From the NCBI GenBank assembly GCA_018699955.1, contig JABISG010000046.1, forward strand, positions 1 to 64,000: a DNA stretch of 64,000 nt, in the 5' to 3' direction. Origin of the DNA: Planctomycetaceae bacterium. GTDB taxonomy: Bacteria > Planctomycetota > Planctomycetia > Planctomycetales > Planctomycetaceae. The position numbers and the translations under genes are program-made. The number at the start of each line of letters is the position of its first letter. The first letter of the stretch is position 1. The notes below the pieces were generated by a model. The model ran no database searches. It was not told the origin of the DNA and saw nothing but the letters and a program-made list of their open reading frames with translations. This document shows, piece by piece, positions 26,760 through 34,784 of the stretch.

Positions 26760-28058
26760 TCAAACTTCCGCGCTCGCTAACAATGCCGGCTCGGCCTGAC
26801 CGTGGACCGGGTACAGGTTTCCGTATTCGTCGAATTCCATTTCCTGCGGTTCGGTCATCACTTCGAGATCGTCGCGGGATGCGAGTTCTTCCGCAAAGGC
26901 TTCGCTCACCAGCACTTCGCCAACGTGAAGCGTGTTGGAAATCTGCACAACGCGGCTCCGGTCCATTTCGACGAGGCCGACTGTTTGCAGCGCGGTTTCG
27001 ACTGCTTCGCGATCATTCGGTAACGCCACCGGCAGCGCGGCAGCAGTGGGATGTCCGCCGGTGACGGCATTGATTCGCGTGGCGACCAGGTTGACGCTGT
27101 CAACGGTTCGCTGATTGGTGAACTCCGCCATCCCCAGCCCGCAGGCGTTGCCATGCGTTTCGGGAGTCAGTCCGCGAACAAAAATCCGCTTGCACGAAAC
27201 ACTGTCTCTATCGGTGGCAGCATGGTCGCGAAACTTGCGACCGACAACGTTGGTGTCCATTCCCGAACCACTGATGTTCTTGCCGATTTCATCGACAACC
27301 AGCAGGTCGATCTTCTCAAACGGCAAACGCGGCATCCACTCTTTGGATGTCGCCAGCAACTCTTTTTCGCGTTCCAGAAAATCCCCCGGCGCGACCGCTT
27401 CAATCAGCCCGGTTTCGTCATACGCATTTTCGACCAACGCCAAGCCGCAAATGACTTTACATTTTTCAAGGACGACATCGGCGACCGCGGTGATGATCTC
27501 CAGAAAACTGTAATCGAGAATCGCCCGGTGATAGATTTTTGCGCCGGCGTGTTTGCCCAAGCCGATCAGCATCATTTTGTGCAGACCCGATTCGATATCC
27601 CCTACGAATCCGGTGTGCGGTTTCACTCGACCACAAACGACAACGTGATCGCATTCAAACGCATTCTTGTCGAAGTGGACCGGAATTCCCTGCGGTGTCG
27701 TGTCGATGATGACGGTCTCCATCGACGATCGGATTTCGGCTCCCGTGAATTCCTCGGTAATGCCGTAGCTTTCGATGATCTCGCGTTGCCCCTCGGCCGT
27801 TCCGCCACCGTGACTGCCCATCGAGGGAATAATCACCGGCACACCACCAAGCCCGCGGAAGTGATCGCAAGTGGCTTTGATGATCTCGGCGATATTGGCG
27901 ATGCCGCGACTGCCAACGGTAATCGCGACCGTCTCACCAGCTTTGATCGTCCCTCCCAAATCAAGCGACGCCAGCTGCCGTTCGACTTCACCGGCCGGAT
28001 CATCAATCCGCGGCGCATCAAACTTCTGCCGCAACCGCAACATGCGAGGGAACGTCAT
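26760..28058 (-). CDS. LarA-like (lactate racemase N-terminal domain) protein
   Basis: A 432-residue soluble protein. The segments VAITVGSRGIANIAEII, PVIIPSMGSHGGGTAEGQ and VKPHTGFVGDIESGLHKMM resemble the N-terminal domain of nickel-dependent lactate racemase LarA and the wider DUF2088 family, which act on 2-hydroxy acids using a nickel-pincer nucleotide. Histidines in SHGGG, PHTGF and GLHKMM are candidate catalytic residues. No larB, larC or larE maturation gene is in the window, so racemase activity is not assured. Position-specific assignment is tentative. The ATG at 28058 begins a region without a signal peptide. Confidence 0.6.
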   Translation of the reverse strand: MTFPRMLRLRQKFDAPRIDDPAGEVERQLASLDLGGTIKAGETVAITVGSRGIANIAEIIKATCDHFRGLGGVPVIIPSMGSHGGGTAEGQREIIESYGITEEFTGAEIRSSMETVIIDTTPQGIPVHFDKNAFECDHVVVCGRVKPHTGFVGDIESGLHKMMLIGLGKHAGAKIYHRAILDYSFLEIITAVADVVLEKCKVICGLALVENAYDETGLIEAVAPGDFLEREKELLATSKEWMPRLPFEKIDLLVVDEIGKNISGSGMDTNVVGRKFRDHAATDRDSVSCKRIFVRGLTPETHGNACGLGMAEFTNQRTVDSVNLVATRINAVTGGHPTAAALPVALPNDREAVETALQTVGLVEMDRSRVVQISNTLHVGEVLVSEAFAEELASRDDLEVMTEPQEMEFDEYGNLYPVHGQAEPALLASAEV

Positions 28059-28083
28059 TTGGTCTTATCCTTGAAGAAAACAA

Positions 28084-28103
28084 CACCGCCCGTTTCGGCG
28101 GTG
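28084..28103 (-). other. Hairpin in the leader of the LarA-like gene
   Basis: CACCGCC - GAAACG - GGCGGTG read on the minus strand, followed by TTGTTTTCTT. It starts 45 bases and ends 26 bases before the ATG at 28058. It has the outline of a weak intrinsic terminator, so it could be an attenuator, or a terminator for an upstream transcript. Confidence 0.4.
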
Positions 28104-28268
28104 AAAGTGCAACGAATCGACATGCACCAGTGTATTGTGATTCGCGGAAGGAGTCTATCCAGCGAACGCCTTGAGCAGCCATGTCTTCCTTTTTCACCGC
28201 AGTAGACGCGGCCACAACCACGGAATAGACTCAAACGGTTTCAACCGCGCGATTGTCAGGAGCTGGTC

Positions 28269-29705
28269 ATGTTTTCGATTTTCGGTCGATCGGCGCGGAT
28301 GTGCGATTCGTGGTCGCGACGCGAATTGTTGACGATGGGCGGGTTGTCGTTGTTCGGCCTGGGACTGCCGGAATTGTTGACGCAACGTGCGGCAGCGAAA
28401 CCGCAGCGTCAAAGCATCCGCCGCGATGGTTTCGGCAGCGCCGATTCGGTCATCCTCGTGTTCCTGCAAGGCTCGCCGAGCCACATCGACCTGTGGGACC
28501 CGAAACCGGAAGCCCCCGCCGAGATTCGTGGCGAGTTCAAACCGATTGCCACCTCGACACCGGGGCTGTTTGTGGGCGAAGTGCTGCCGATGCTTGCACA
28601 GCAGGCAAAACATTTTAACCTGGTGCGATCGATCGGCGTTGATCCCAAAGGACTGCGGAATCACGGGGCGGCCATCTACATGCTGATGACCGGCCACGAT
28701 CCACGAAATTTCTCGCCCACCGGGTTGGCGGTGCCTCCTTCGCGTGAAGATTTGCCGTCGGTCGGCGCAGTCGTCGCGCGTTACAAGCCGGCCGAACAGG
28801 GGCGATTCAATAATATTGCCGTCGGCGCGTCGGTGAAAGAAGGAAGAGAAGTTGGTGTCGGTCAAGGTGCCGGACTGTTGGGCGGTGCCTACGATCCCTA
28901 CACCATGTACGACGATGCCACCAAGCCGCTCAATCCACAGGGGTTCGCACTGCCGGCCGACATGTCGCTCGAACGGCTGCAGTCGCGCGTCGATTTGAAG
29001 GCGATTATTGAAACGCGGACGCAGTCCGAAGCGGCGTCGTTCGACGCCTACTACGACACGGCTCTCTCATTGATTCAATCGAACCGTGCGGTCAGAGCGT
29101 TTCGCTTGCAAGACGAGGCAGCCGAAACACGCGAACGTTACGGCAAGACACAATTCGGACAAAGCTGTTTGCTGGCCCGCCGGCTGATTGAAGCCGACAC
29201 GCGATTCGTGCAGGTGACCTGGCCGGCCCGCTCCGACGACGAACCGGCGCCCGGTCCGGACGGCTCGTGGGATACGCACCGCAATAATTTCCCCATGCTC
29301 CGCGACCACCGCTGCCCGGTCTTCGACCAATCATTATCGGCGTTGATCGAGGACATGGCCGCCCGTGGCTTGCTCGAAAAGACGATGGTGGTCGCCATTG
29401 GCGAGTTCGGCCGCTCGCCAAAAATCGGATCGCCGACAACAAACAACGTCGGCCCCGGTGGTCGCGACCATTGGCCGGAGTGTTACAGTTTCCTCATCGC
29501 TGGCGGCGGTGTGCAGCCCGGCGCCGTCTACGGCGAATCGGACCGTCACGGCGGCTGGCCGAAAAACGACGCCGTTCATCCCTACGACCTCATCGCGACA
29601 ATCTACCACGCCCTGGGCATCAACCCCAAAAGCGTCTACCACGACACCCTGAACCGCCCACGACGGTTGGTGCAGAGTGGCATGCCAGTGCTGGGGCTGT
29701 TTTGA
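28269..29705 (+). CDS. DUF1501 protein with Tat-like signal
   Basis: A 478-residue member of the DUF1501 family, which has an alkaline-phosphatase/sulfatase-like fold and is hugely expanded in planctomycetes. The N-terminus has a twin-arginine motif, SRRELLTMGGLSLFGLGLPELL, in which RR precedes a hydrophobic stretch, implying export in folded form. Family signatures are [68 protein letters not shown] and GGRDHWPECYSFLIAGGG. It has no adjacent PSCyt partner on its own strand, unlike the other DUF1501 genes here. Its 3' end converges with the next gene, with only 23 bases between. Confidence 0.85.
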   Translation: MFSIFGRSARMCDSWSRRELLTMGGLSLFGLGLPELLTQRAAAKPQRQSIRRDGFGSADSVILVFLQGSPSHIDLWDPKPEAPAEIRGEFKPIATSTPGLFVGEVLPMLAQQAKHFNLVRSIGVDPKGLRNHGAAIYMLMTGHDPRNFSPTGLAVPPSREDLPSVGAVVARYKPAEQGRFNNIAVGASVKEGREVGVGQGAGLLGGAYDPYTMYDDATKPLNPQGFALPADMSLERLQSRVDLKAIIETRTQSEAASFDAYYDTALSLIQSNRAVRAFRLQDEAAETRERYGKTQFGQSCLLARRLIEADTRFVQVTWPARSDDEPAPGPDGSWDTHRNNFPMLRDHRCPVFDQSLSALIEDMAARGLLEKTMVVAIGEFGRSPKIGSPTTNNVGPGGRDHWPECYSFLIAGGGVQPGAVYGESDRHGGWPKNDAVHPYDLIATIYHALGINPKSVYHDTLNRPRRLVQSGMPVLGLF

Positions 29706-29728
29706 CGGTGTGGGACGTCGAGGATGAC

Positions 29729-31192
29729 TCAAACGCCCGTTGCTGCCTGAACGGGCCGTTCCAACACGTCGGCCACCACCTTGGCCGGGCGGTTGTTGGT
29801 GATGATTTGCTTTTGGCCGTTGAAGAAGAACTCCAACTGTTTATGGTCGAGGCCGAAGAGGTGTAGGAGGGTGGCCTGATAGTCGTTGGGGGTGACGATG
29901 TTGGTGACGGCTCGGTGGCCGACTTCGTCGGTTTCACCGTAGGTCATGCCCGGTTTGATGCCGCCGCCGGCGAGCCAGATGCTGAAGCCCTGGCCGTTGT
30001 GATCGCGGCCCGCTTTCTTCGGGTTGGCGTTACTTTGAGTAACCGGCAGCCGGCCGATTTCTCCACCCCAATGCACGATGGTGCTGTCTAACAGGCCGCG
30101 TTGCTTGAGGTCTTTGACCAAGGCGGCGGCCGGCTTGTCGGTCCGGCGGCAGATGCCAGGCAGCGCGGTGGCAATGCTGTTGTGATTGTCCCACGGCTGC
30201 CCGCCGTGGAAGAGTTGCACGAATCGCACGCCGCGCTCGATGAGGCGGCGGGAAATGAGGCAGCGGGTGCCGTACTCGCGAGTGGTGGGTTGGTCGAGAC
30301 CGTACAGTTCCTGTGTCGCTTTGGTTTCCTGCGAGATGTCGAGCGCCTCGCGGGCGGCGGTTTGCATGTGCGCGGCAAGTTCGTAGCTGGCAATTCGAGC
30401 TTCGAGGTCGGATTCACCGGGGTGACGTTCCAGGTGTCGACGGTTGAGCGTTTGCAGTAAATCGAGATTCTGCCGTTGAACTTCGCCGCGCAGGTGGGGC
30501 GGGGCATCGAGGTTGAGAATGCGCGGCTCTTTGGGACGCAGCACGGTTCCCTGATACAGCGATGGCATGAAGCCGTTCGACCAGTTGGTGACGCCATCGA
30601 CCGGCAGTCCGCCGGGATCGGTCAGTACCATGTAGGCGGGCAGTTCCTGCGTTTCCGAGCCGAGCGCATACGTCAACCACGAGCCGAGCGTCGGCCGGCC
30701 GAGTACGCCGGGAATGCCGCCGTGGAAGTAACGAATCGAAACTTCGTGGCCGTTGGCGCCGGTGTGCATCGAGCGGATGAGACAGATGTCGTCAACGATT
30801 TCCGCCAGATGTGGAAGGATTTCCGAGACCTCGGTTCCGCATTCGCCGTGCTTCTGAAATTTGAACGGGCTGGCGAGTAACTTCTTGCTGGCCTGATTGA
30901 CGAAGCTGTATTGGATGTCGCCTTTGAAATCCATGCCGCCGCGTTTTTGCAGTTCCGGCTTGGGGTCGGTCAGGTCCATGTGGGCCGGTCCGCCGTGCTG
31001 AAACAACGAGATCATCGCCTTCGCTTGCGGCTCGAAATGCGGCTGCTTTGGCTTGAGGTTGAGGTGCGCGGTTTCGCTTTCGATCCCCTTGGGCTTTGCC
31101 AGCAGGTTGTCCTGGTTGAGCAGCCAGGCGAGCGCGACCGAGCCGATGCCCATGGCGTTTTCGGCGAGGAATTGTCGACGAGTAGGAAGCAT
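29729..31192 (-). CDS. DUF1501 protein, partner of the PSCyt/PSD1 gene upstream
   Basis: A 487-residue DUF1501 protein with an N-terminal twin-arginine motif (TRRQFLAENAMGIGSVALAWLL) typical of the family. Further signatures are AMISLFQHGGPAHMDLTDPKPE, EYGTRCLISRRLIERGVRFVQ, TIVHWGGEIGRLPV and AGRDHNGQGFSIWLAGGG. It is the second gene of a minus-strand pair with the large cytochrome-type protein at 31314-34457 (121-base gap filled by a palindromic repeat). In planctomycetes these two families almost always occur as such pairs and are suspected to act together on polysaccharides or other extracellular polymers; the reaction is not known. Confidence 0.87.
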   Translation of the reverse strand: MLPTRRQFLAENAMGIGSVALAWLLNQDNLLAKPKGIESETAHLNLKPKQPHFEPQAKAMISLFQHGGPAHMDLTDPKPELQKRGGMDFKGDIQYSFVNQASKKLLASPFKFQKHGECGTEVSEILPHLAEIVDDICLIRSMHTGANGHEVSIRYFHGGIPGVLGRPTLGSWLTYALGSETQELPAYMVLTDPGGLPVDGVTNWSNGFMPSLYQGTVLRPKEPRILNLDAPPHLRGEVQRQNLDLLQTLNRRHLERHPGESDLEARIASYELAAHMQTAAREALDISQETKATQELYGLDQPTTREYGTRCLISRRLIERGVRFVQLFHGGQPWDNHNSIATALPGICRRTDKPAAALVKDLKQRGLLDSTIVHWGGEIGRLPVTQSNANPKKAGRDHNGQGFSIWLAGGGIKPGMTYGETDEVGHRAVTNIVTPNDYQATLLHLFGLDHKQLEFFFNGQKQIITNNRPAKVVADVLERPVQAATGV

Positions 31193-31230
31193 GGGATTGT
31201 CCGATGATTGATGTCAAAGTGTAATCGATA

Positions 31231-31302
31231 ACCAGCCCGCAGCGCGAGCGAGGGTTTTGGGTTGCGATCGGCGTTCAAACCCTTGCTTGCGCGACGGGCT
31301 GG
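31231..31302. repeat. Inverted pair of the interspersed GC-rich repeat
   Basis: The left copy (31231-31258, ACCAGCCCGCAGCGCGAGCG then AGGGTTTT) and the right copy (31277-31302, AAACCCTTGCTTGCGCGACG then GGCTGG) are imperfect reverse complements separated by about 18 bases. Together they can fold into one long hairpin. It lies between the two cotranscribed genes of the PSCyt-DUF1501 pair. Confidence 0.75.
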
Positions 31303-31313
31303 AATCCTCGTGT

Positions 31314-34300
31314 TTATTCGTTGTAGAGAAACTCGTTGGAACTCATCAGCGCCTGGCAGAAGTTCGTCAGTGCCTGCTGGCTGACGGTTGTGCCTTTGGG
31401 CAACTGATTCTTCTGTTTGGCCAACTGACCAAGTTGATGCGACAGGAAGTCGATTGTGATTTTCAGTTCGTCGGCGTTTGGTTTGCGGCAGTAGGCGAGT
31501 TGCCAGGCACGGGCGGCCTGCGCGGGAAGAGCGGCGTAATTCTCAGCTTCAACCGGACCGTGGAAACCGGAATTCGATGCCCACTTTCCTGCCGTTGCGT
31601 CTTTCCCCTTGAGCGTCAACTCAACCGTCCAGGCGAACGAGTCGGATGTGACGGTGGTGATGCCATCGGTGACAAAATCGATGGTGTCGCCCGCTTCGAC
31701 TGGGATGCCGGCAACATTCGTATCAGCGTCTTTGTTGTGAACGGTCCACTCACCGGCGAGTCCGCTGCGGCTCGAAACAACGCGGCTGCGAACACCGTCT
31801 CCGTTTCCACTTCCGTGCGAAAGTTTGCCGGTGATTGTAAGTGTTCCCGATGCGGGCGCAATCCAACGGCGAATGGCGTTGTTCCCGGGACTGCTTCCCG
31901 GGTGTCCACCATTCGCGTTCACAATCGCCCAGCCGGTTTTGGGGTCGGGCATTTTCGGACCGCCTTGCCATGCCGAGCCGGTGAAGTGGGGCAGGGGGGT
32001 GAATTGCACTGTCTTCTTCTCGGCATCGAAGCCGCCATGTCCGAATTGCCAGATCGGCTTAGCCGTTGGGGGAAGCTTGGGCAATGCGGCGGAAACTTCG
32101 GACGTCAGCGGCGTGGTCTCTTTGGCAACACGACCGGCCAGCGCTTTTGCCTGCGTGAGAATGAACTGCCCGTTGAGCAGCATCAGCGATTGCGTGGCAA
32201 CGGTTGAAGCAGTGCGGATGTCGCAGTTAATCTCCATCACCGGGGCATCGAATGCCTGCAGCATGCCGACCGGTTGGCTGCGACGGACCTGCACGTAAAT
32301 GCTGCGGCGTTTCTGTTCGCCGTTGACGACGACCATGCCGGCGTCGTCTTCCTTAATTGCCAACGGCGGGCCGAACATCGTGCGGTCGAGCACGCCGGCA
32401 ACCGCCAGCATGCGATCGCGAATCGTCTCGGCTTCCAACCGCATCATTGGTTTACGTGAATAGTAGAAGTTGTCGGGGTCGAGGGCTTTGCTCTGATCGC
32501 TGCGAACTGACGACTGACGGTAGGCGGTCGAAAGCATGATCTCACGGTGCATTGCCTTCATGCTCCAGCCTTGTTGCATGATTTCGTCGGCCAGCCAGTC
32601 GAGCAATTCGGGATGCGAGGGCGTTGTGCCGAGCCGTCCGAAATCGCCCGGCGTGCCGACAATGCCACGGCCGAAGTGATGCAGCCAGATGCGGTTGGCA
32701 ATGACCCGCGCAACGAGCGGGTTCTCGCCGTTGGTCAGCCAACGAGCAAACGCGAGCCGGCGTCCGGTGGTGGGCCTCCGGGGATCGTTGGCGGAAAATT
32801 CCTGCCGCCCTCCAACGGGTGAAATGACCGACAAACCACCCGGCTGAACCACCTGCTTGGGCTGTTTGTGGTCGCCCCGGTGAAACAGTTTTGTGTCAAT
32901 TGCCTGGTCCGGCTGTTCGAGCAGCACCCGCAGGAATTCTTCCTTCGGCTTGCCGGCGCGTGTTTTGGCAATCTTCGTATCGAACTTCTTCAGGTCTTCT
33001 CTCGACTTCGGAATATACTGATACAGATTTCCGGGGGTGATGTTGATGCTGGGGTGTTTTTTCAGCAGTTGCTTCTGCGCGTCGCTGCGTTTGTTCCCGG
33101 CGGTATTGTACGCTTCGTGCAATTGGTCGCGCAGCGGTTGTTCGTATTTCTTCAACTCCGCCGCGATCGCTTGCGCCATGTATTCGGCTTGTTTCTTGCC
33201 TTTCTCCACTGCGATCTTTTGCGCCGCGGCCTCAACCTCGGCCGCCTTCTTTCGGTCAGCTGCGGTATAAAGTGAGACGCGACGTTGCGCCGGCGTCTGC
33301 CACTTCTGCCAATTCAACGCCGGTTCCAACACCGCTCGCAGCGCGTAATAGTCGGTCTGTGGGATGGGATCGTAACGATGGTCGTGGCATTGTGCACAAG
33401 CGACGCTGACTCCCAGAAGCGATGAAGTGACGATCTTGATCGTGTCGGCCATCACCTTGTTGCGACCTTCGGCGTTGTTCGCACCACTACCGGTGCCATC
33501 GGCTGCCATTCGCAAGAATCCGGTGGCAGCGAAGAGTTCCAACTGCTCCGGCGTCAAGTCGCCCGAATGCGGGCCAACCAATTCGTCGCCGGCGAGCTGT
33601 TCGACGACGAACTGATCAAACGGCTTGTCCTTGTTCAGCGAAGCGATGACATAATCGCGATATTTCCAAGCCCAGGGGCGAATGTCGTCTTTTGTTGTGT
33701 GGCCTTCCGAATCGGCATAGCCGGCGACGTCGAGCCAATGGCGGCCCCAGCGTTCGCCGTAGTGTGGCGATTCGAGCAAACGGTCGATCAGTCTTCCGTA
33801 CCAGTCGGCCGCAGTATCGCTCAACGCCAGCGTCAATTCCTTCTCGGTCGGCGGCAGGCCGATGAGATCGAAATAGGCCCGTTTGATCAACGCCATGCGA
33901 TCGGCATCGGGAGCGAATGACAAGCCTTCCGGCATCGCCTTCAACAACAATGCATCGATGGGCGAGCGGACGCGTGCTGCCGGAGGAAACTGCGGCGGTT
34001 GTGGACGTTTGATCGGTTGGAACGCCCAGTAGTCGCGTTCTTCCGGGGTGATCCCCAAACCCGGCCCGATGGATTCCGGCTCGGGCCGCGCGGTCTTGGC
34101 TCCCTCGGCGAGCCATTGTTTGAGGATTGCAATTTCTTTCGCCGATACCCGTTTGTCATCGCCCGGCGGCATCTCACCGCTGGTGACGCGTTCCAGCAGG
34201 AAACTGTCGGCCGGTTTGCCGGGTACGATAGCCGGGCCGCTTTCGCCCCCTTTAGTCATGCTCCGCACAAGCCGCAAATCGAGCCCACCCTCAAGTTCTG

Positions 34301-34457
34301 CCGTTGCGCCGTGACAGTCGAAGCAGTGGGTGCGAAAGATCGGCCGCACATGTTGCTCGTACGTCAACGCCTTTGGCTCGGCGGCGTAGCCTGTTGCTGT
34401 AAAGAGCACCAGCAAGGACGCGAAAACAGAGATTCGCAAGCGAAGCTCACTAACCAT
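31314..34457 (-). CDS. PSCyt1-DUF1549-DUF1553 (PSD1) exported cytochrome-type protein
   Basis: 1047 residues from the ATG at 34457, which follows GGGAGC and starts a signal peptide (ISVFASLLVLFTATGYAA). A planctomycete cytochrome C domain has a single haem motif C45-x2-C48-H49 (THCFDCHG) and the later GEMPPGDDKR. DUF1549 follows (about 180-400, including VACAQCHDHRYDPI), then a charged coiled region, then DUF1553 (about 590-790 and the C-terminal end, SNEFLYNE). Unusual: a beta-rich segment at about 795-950 (WQFGHGGFDAEKKTVQF ... DTIDFVTDGITTVTSDSFAW) interrupts DUF1553 and looks like an added carbohydrate-binding-like sandwich. An upstream in-frame extension of 51 codons lacks a signal peptide and is rejected. 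Confidence 0.88.
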   Translation of the reverse strand: MVSELRLRISVFASLLVLFTATGYAAEPKALTYEQHVRPIFRTHCFDCHGATAELEGGLDLRLVRSMTKGGESGPAIVPGKPADSFLLERVTSGEMPPGDDKRVSAKEIAILKQWLAEGAKTARPEPESIGPGLGITPEERDYWAFQPIKRPQPPQFPPAARVRSPIDALLLKAMPEGLSFAPDADRMALIKRAYFDLIGLPPTEKELTLALSDTAADWYGRLIDRLLESPHYGERWGRHWLDVAGYADSEGHTTKDDIRPWAWKYRDYVIASLNKDKPFDQFVVEQLAGDELVGPHSGDLTPEQLELFAATGFLRMAADGTGSGANNAEGRNKVMADTIKIVTSSLLGVSVACAQCHDHRYDPIPQTDYYALRAVLEPALNWQKWQTPAQRRVSLYTAADRKKAAEVEAAAQKIAVEKGKKQAEYMAQAIAAELKKYEQPLRDQLHEAYNTAGNKRSDAQKQLLKKHPSINITPGNLYQYIPKSREDLKKFDTKIAKTRAGKPKEEFLRVLLEQPDQAIDTKLFHRGDHKQPKQVVQPGGLSVISPVGGRQEFSANDPRRPTTGRRLAFARWLTNGENPLVARVIANRIWLHHFGRGIVGTPGDFGRLGTTPSHPELLDWLADEIMQQGWSMKAMHREIMLSTAYRQSSVRSDQSKALDPDNFYYSRKPMMRLEAETIRDRMLAVAGVLDRTMFGPPLAIKEDDAGMVVVNGEQKRRSIYVQVRRSQPVGMLQAFDAPVMEINCDIRTASTVATQSLMLLNGQFILTQAKALAGRVAKETTPLTSEVSAALPKLPPTAKPIWQFGHGGFDAEKKTVQFTPLPHFTGSAWQGGPKMPDPKTGWAIVNANGGHPGSSPGNNAIRRWIAPASGTLTITGKLSHGSGNGDGVRSRVVSSRSGLAGEWTVHNKDADTNVAGIPVEAGDTIDFVTDGITTVTSDSFAWTVELTLKGKDATAGKWASNSGFHGPVEAENYAALPAQAARAWQLAYCRKPNADELKITIDFLSHQLGQLAKQKNQLPKGTTVSQQALTNFCQALMSSNEFLYNE

Positions 34458-34784
34458 CGAAAGCTCCCAATCGGATTTTTCAAGCGGGTTGCAAGTCAGG
34501 TAAGGCAAGTCGGTATCGAGGCAGGGCAGGGGATGTTCTGGGGGATTACTGTCCCGTCGATTATCGTTTATCGAATGGCCGTCTTGCAAGGGCTGACCGG
34601 ACGAATGCAAACCACTGCCATCACCCCATATCTGCCGAAATCACTTGGACTTCCGGCTACGATACTGTAACATACCATGCATCACTTCGTCCCGTCTGAT
34701 AGACTACCCGCGACATGTGGGCCAAGCGTCGAATGTGAGCGGGCCTTGTGTTGTCGAATTTGAATCAATCTTGGGAGTTTCACA
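34458..34784. other. Intergenic region between divergent PSD1-type genes
   Basis: 327 bases between two divergent gene sets (minus at 34457, plus at 34785). No gene is seen. It should contain promoters in both directions; I could not pick a convincing -35/-10 pair. Confidence 0.5.

Noticed and set aside
27051-28205. 384-codon plus-strand frame opposite the LarA-like gene
   Set aside because: Antisense of a recognisable family; Arg/Asp/Phe-rich with no domain.
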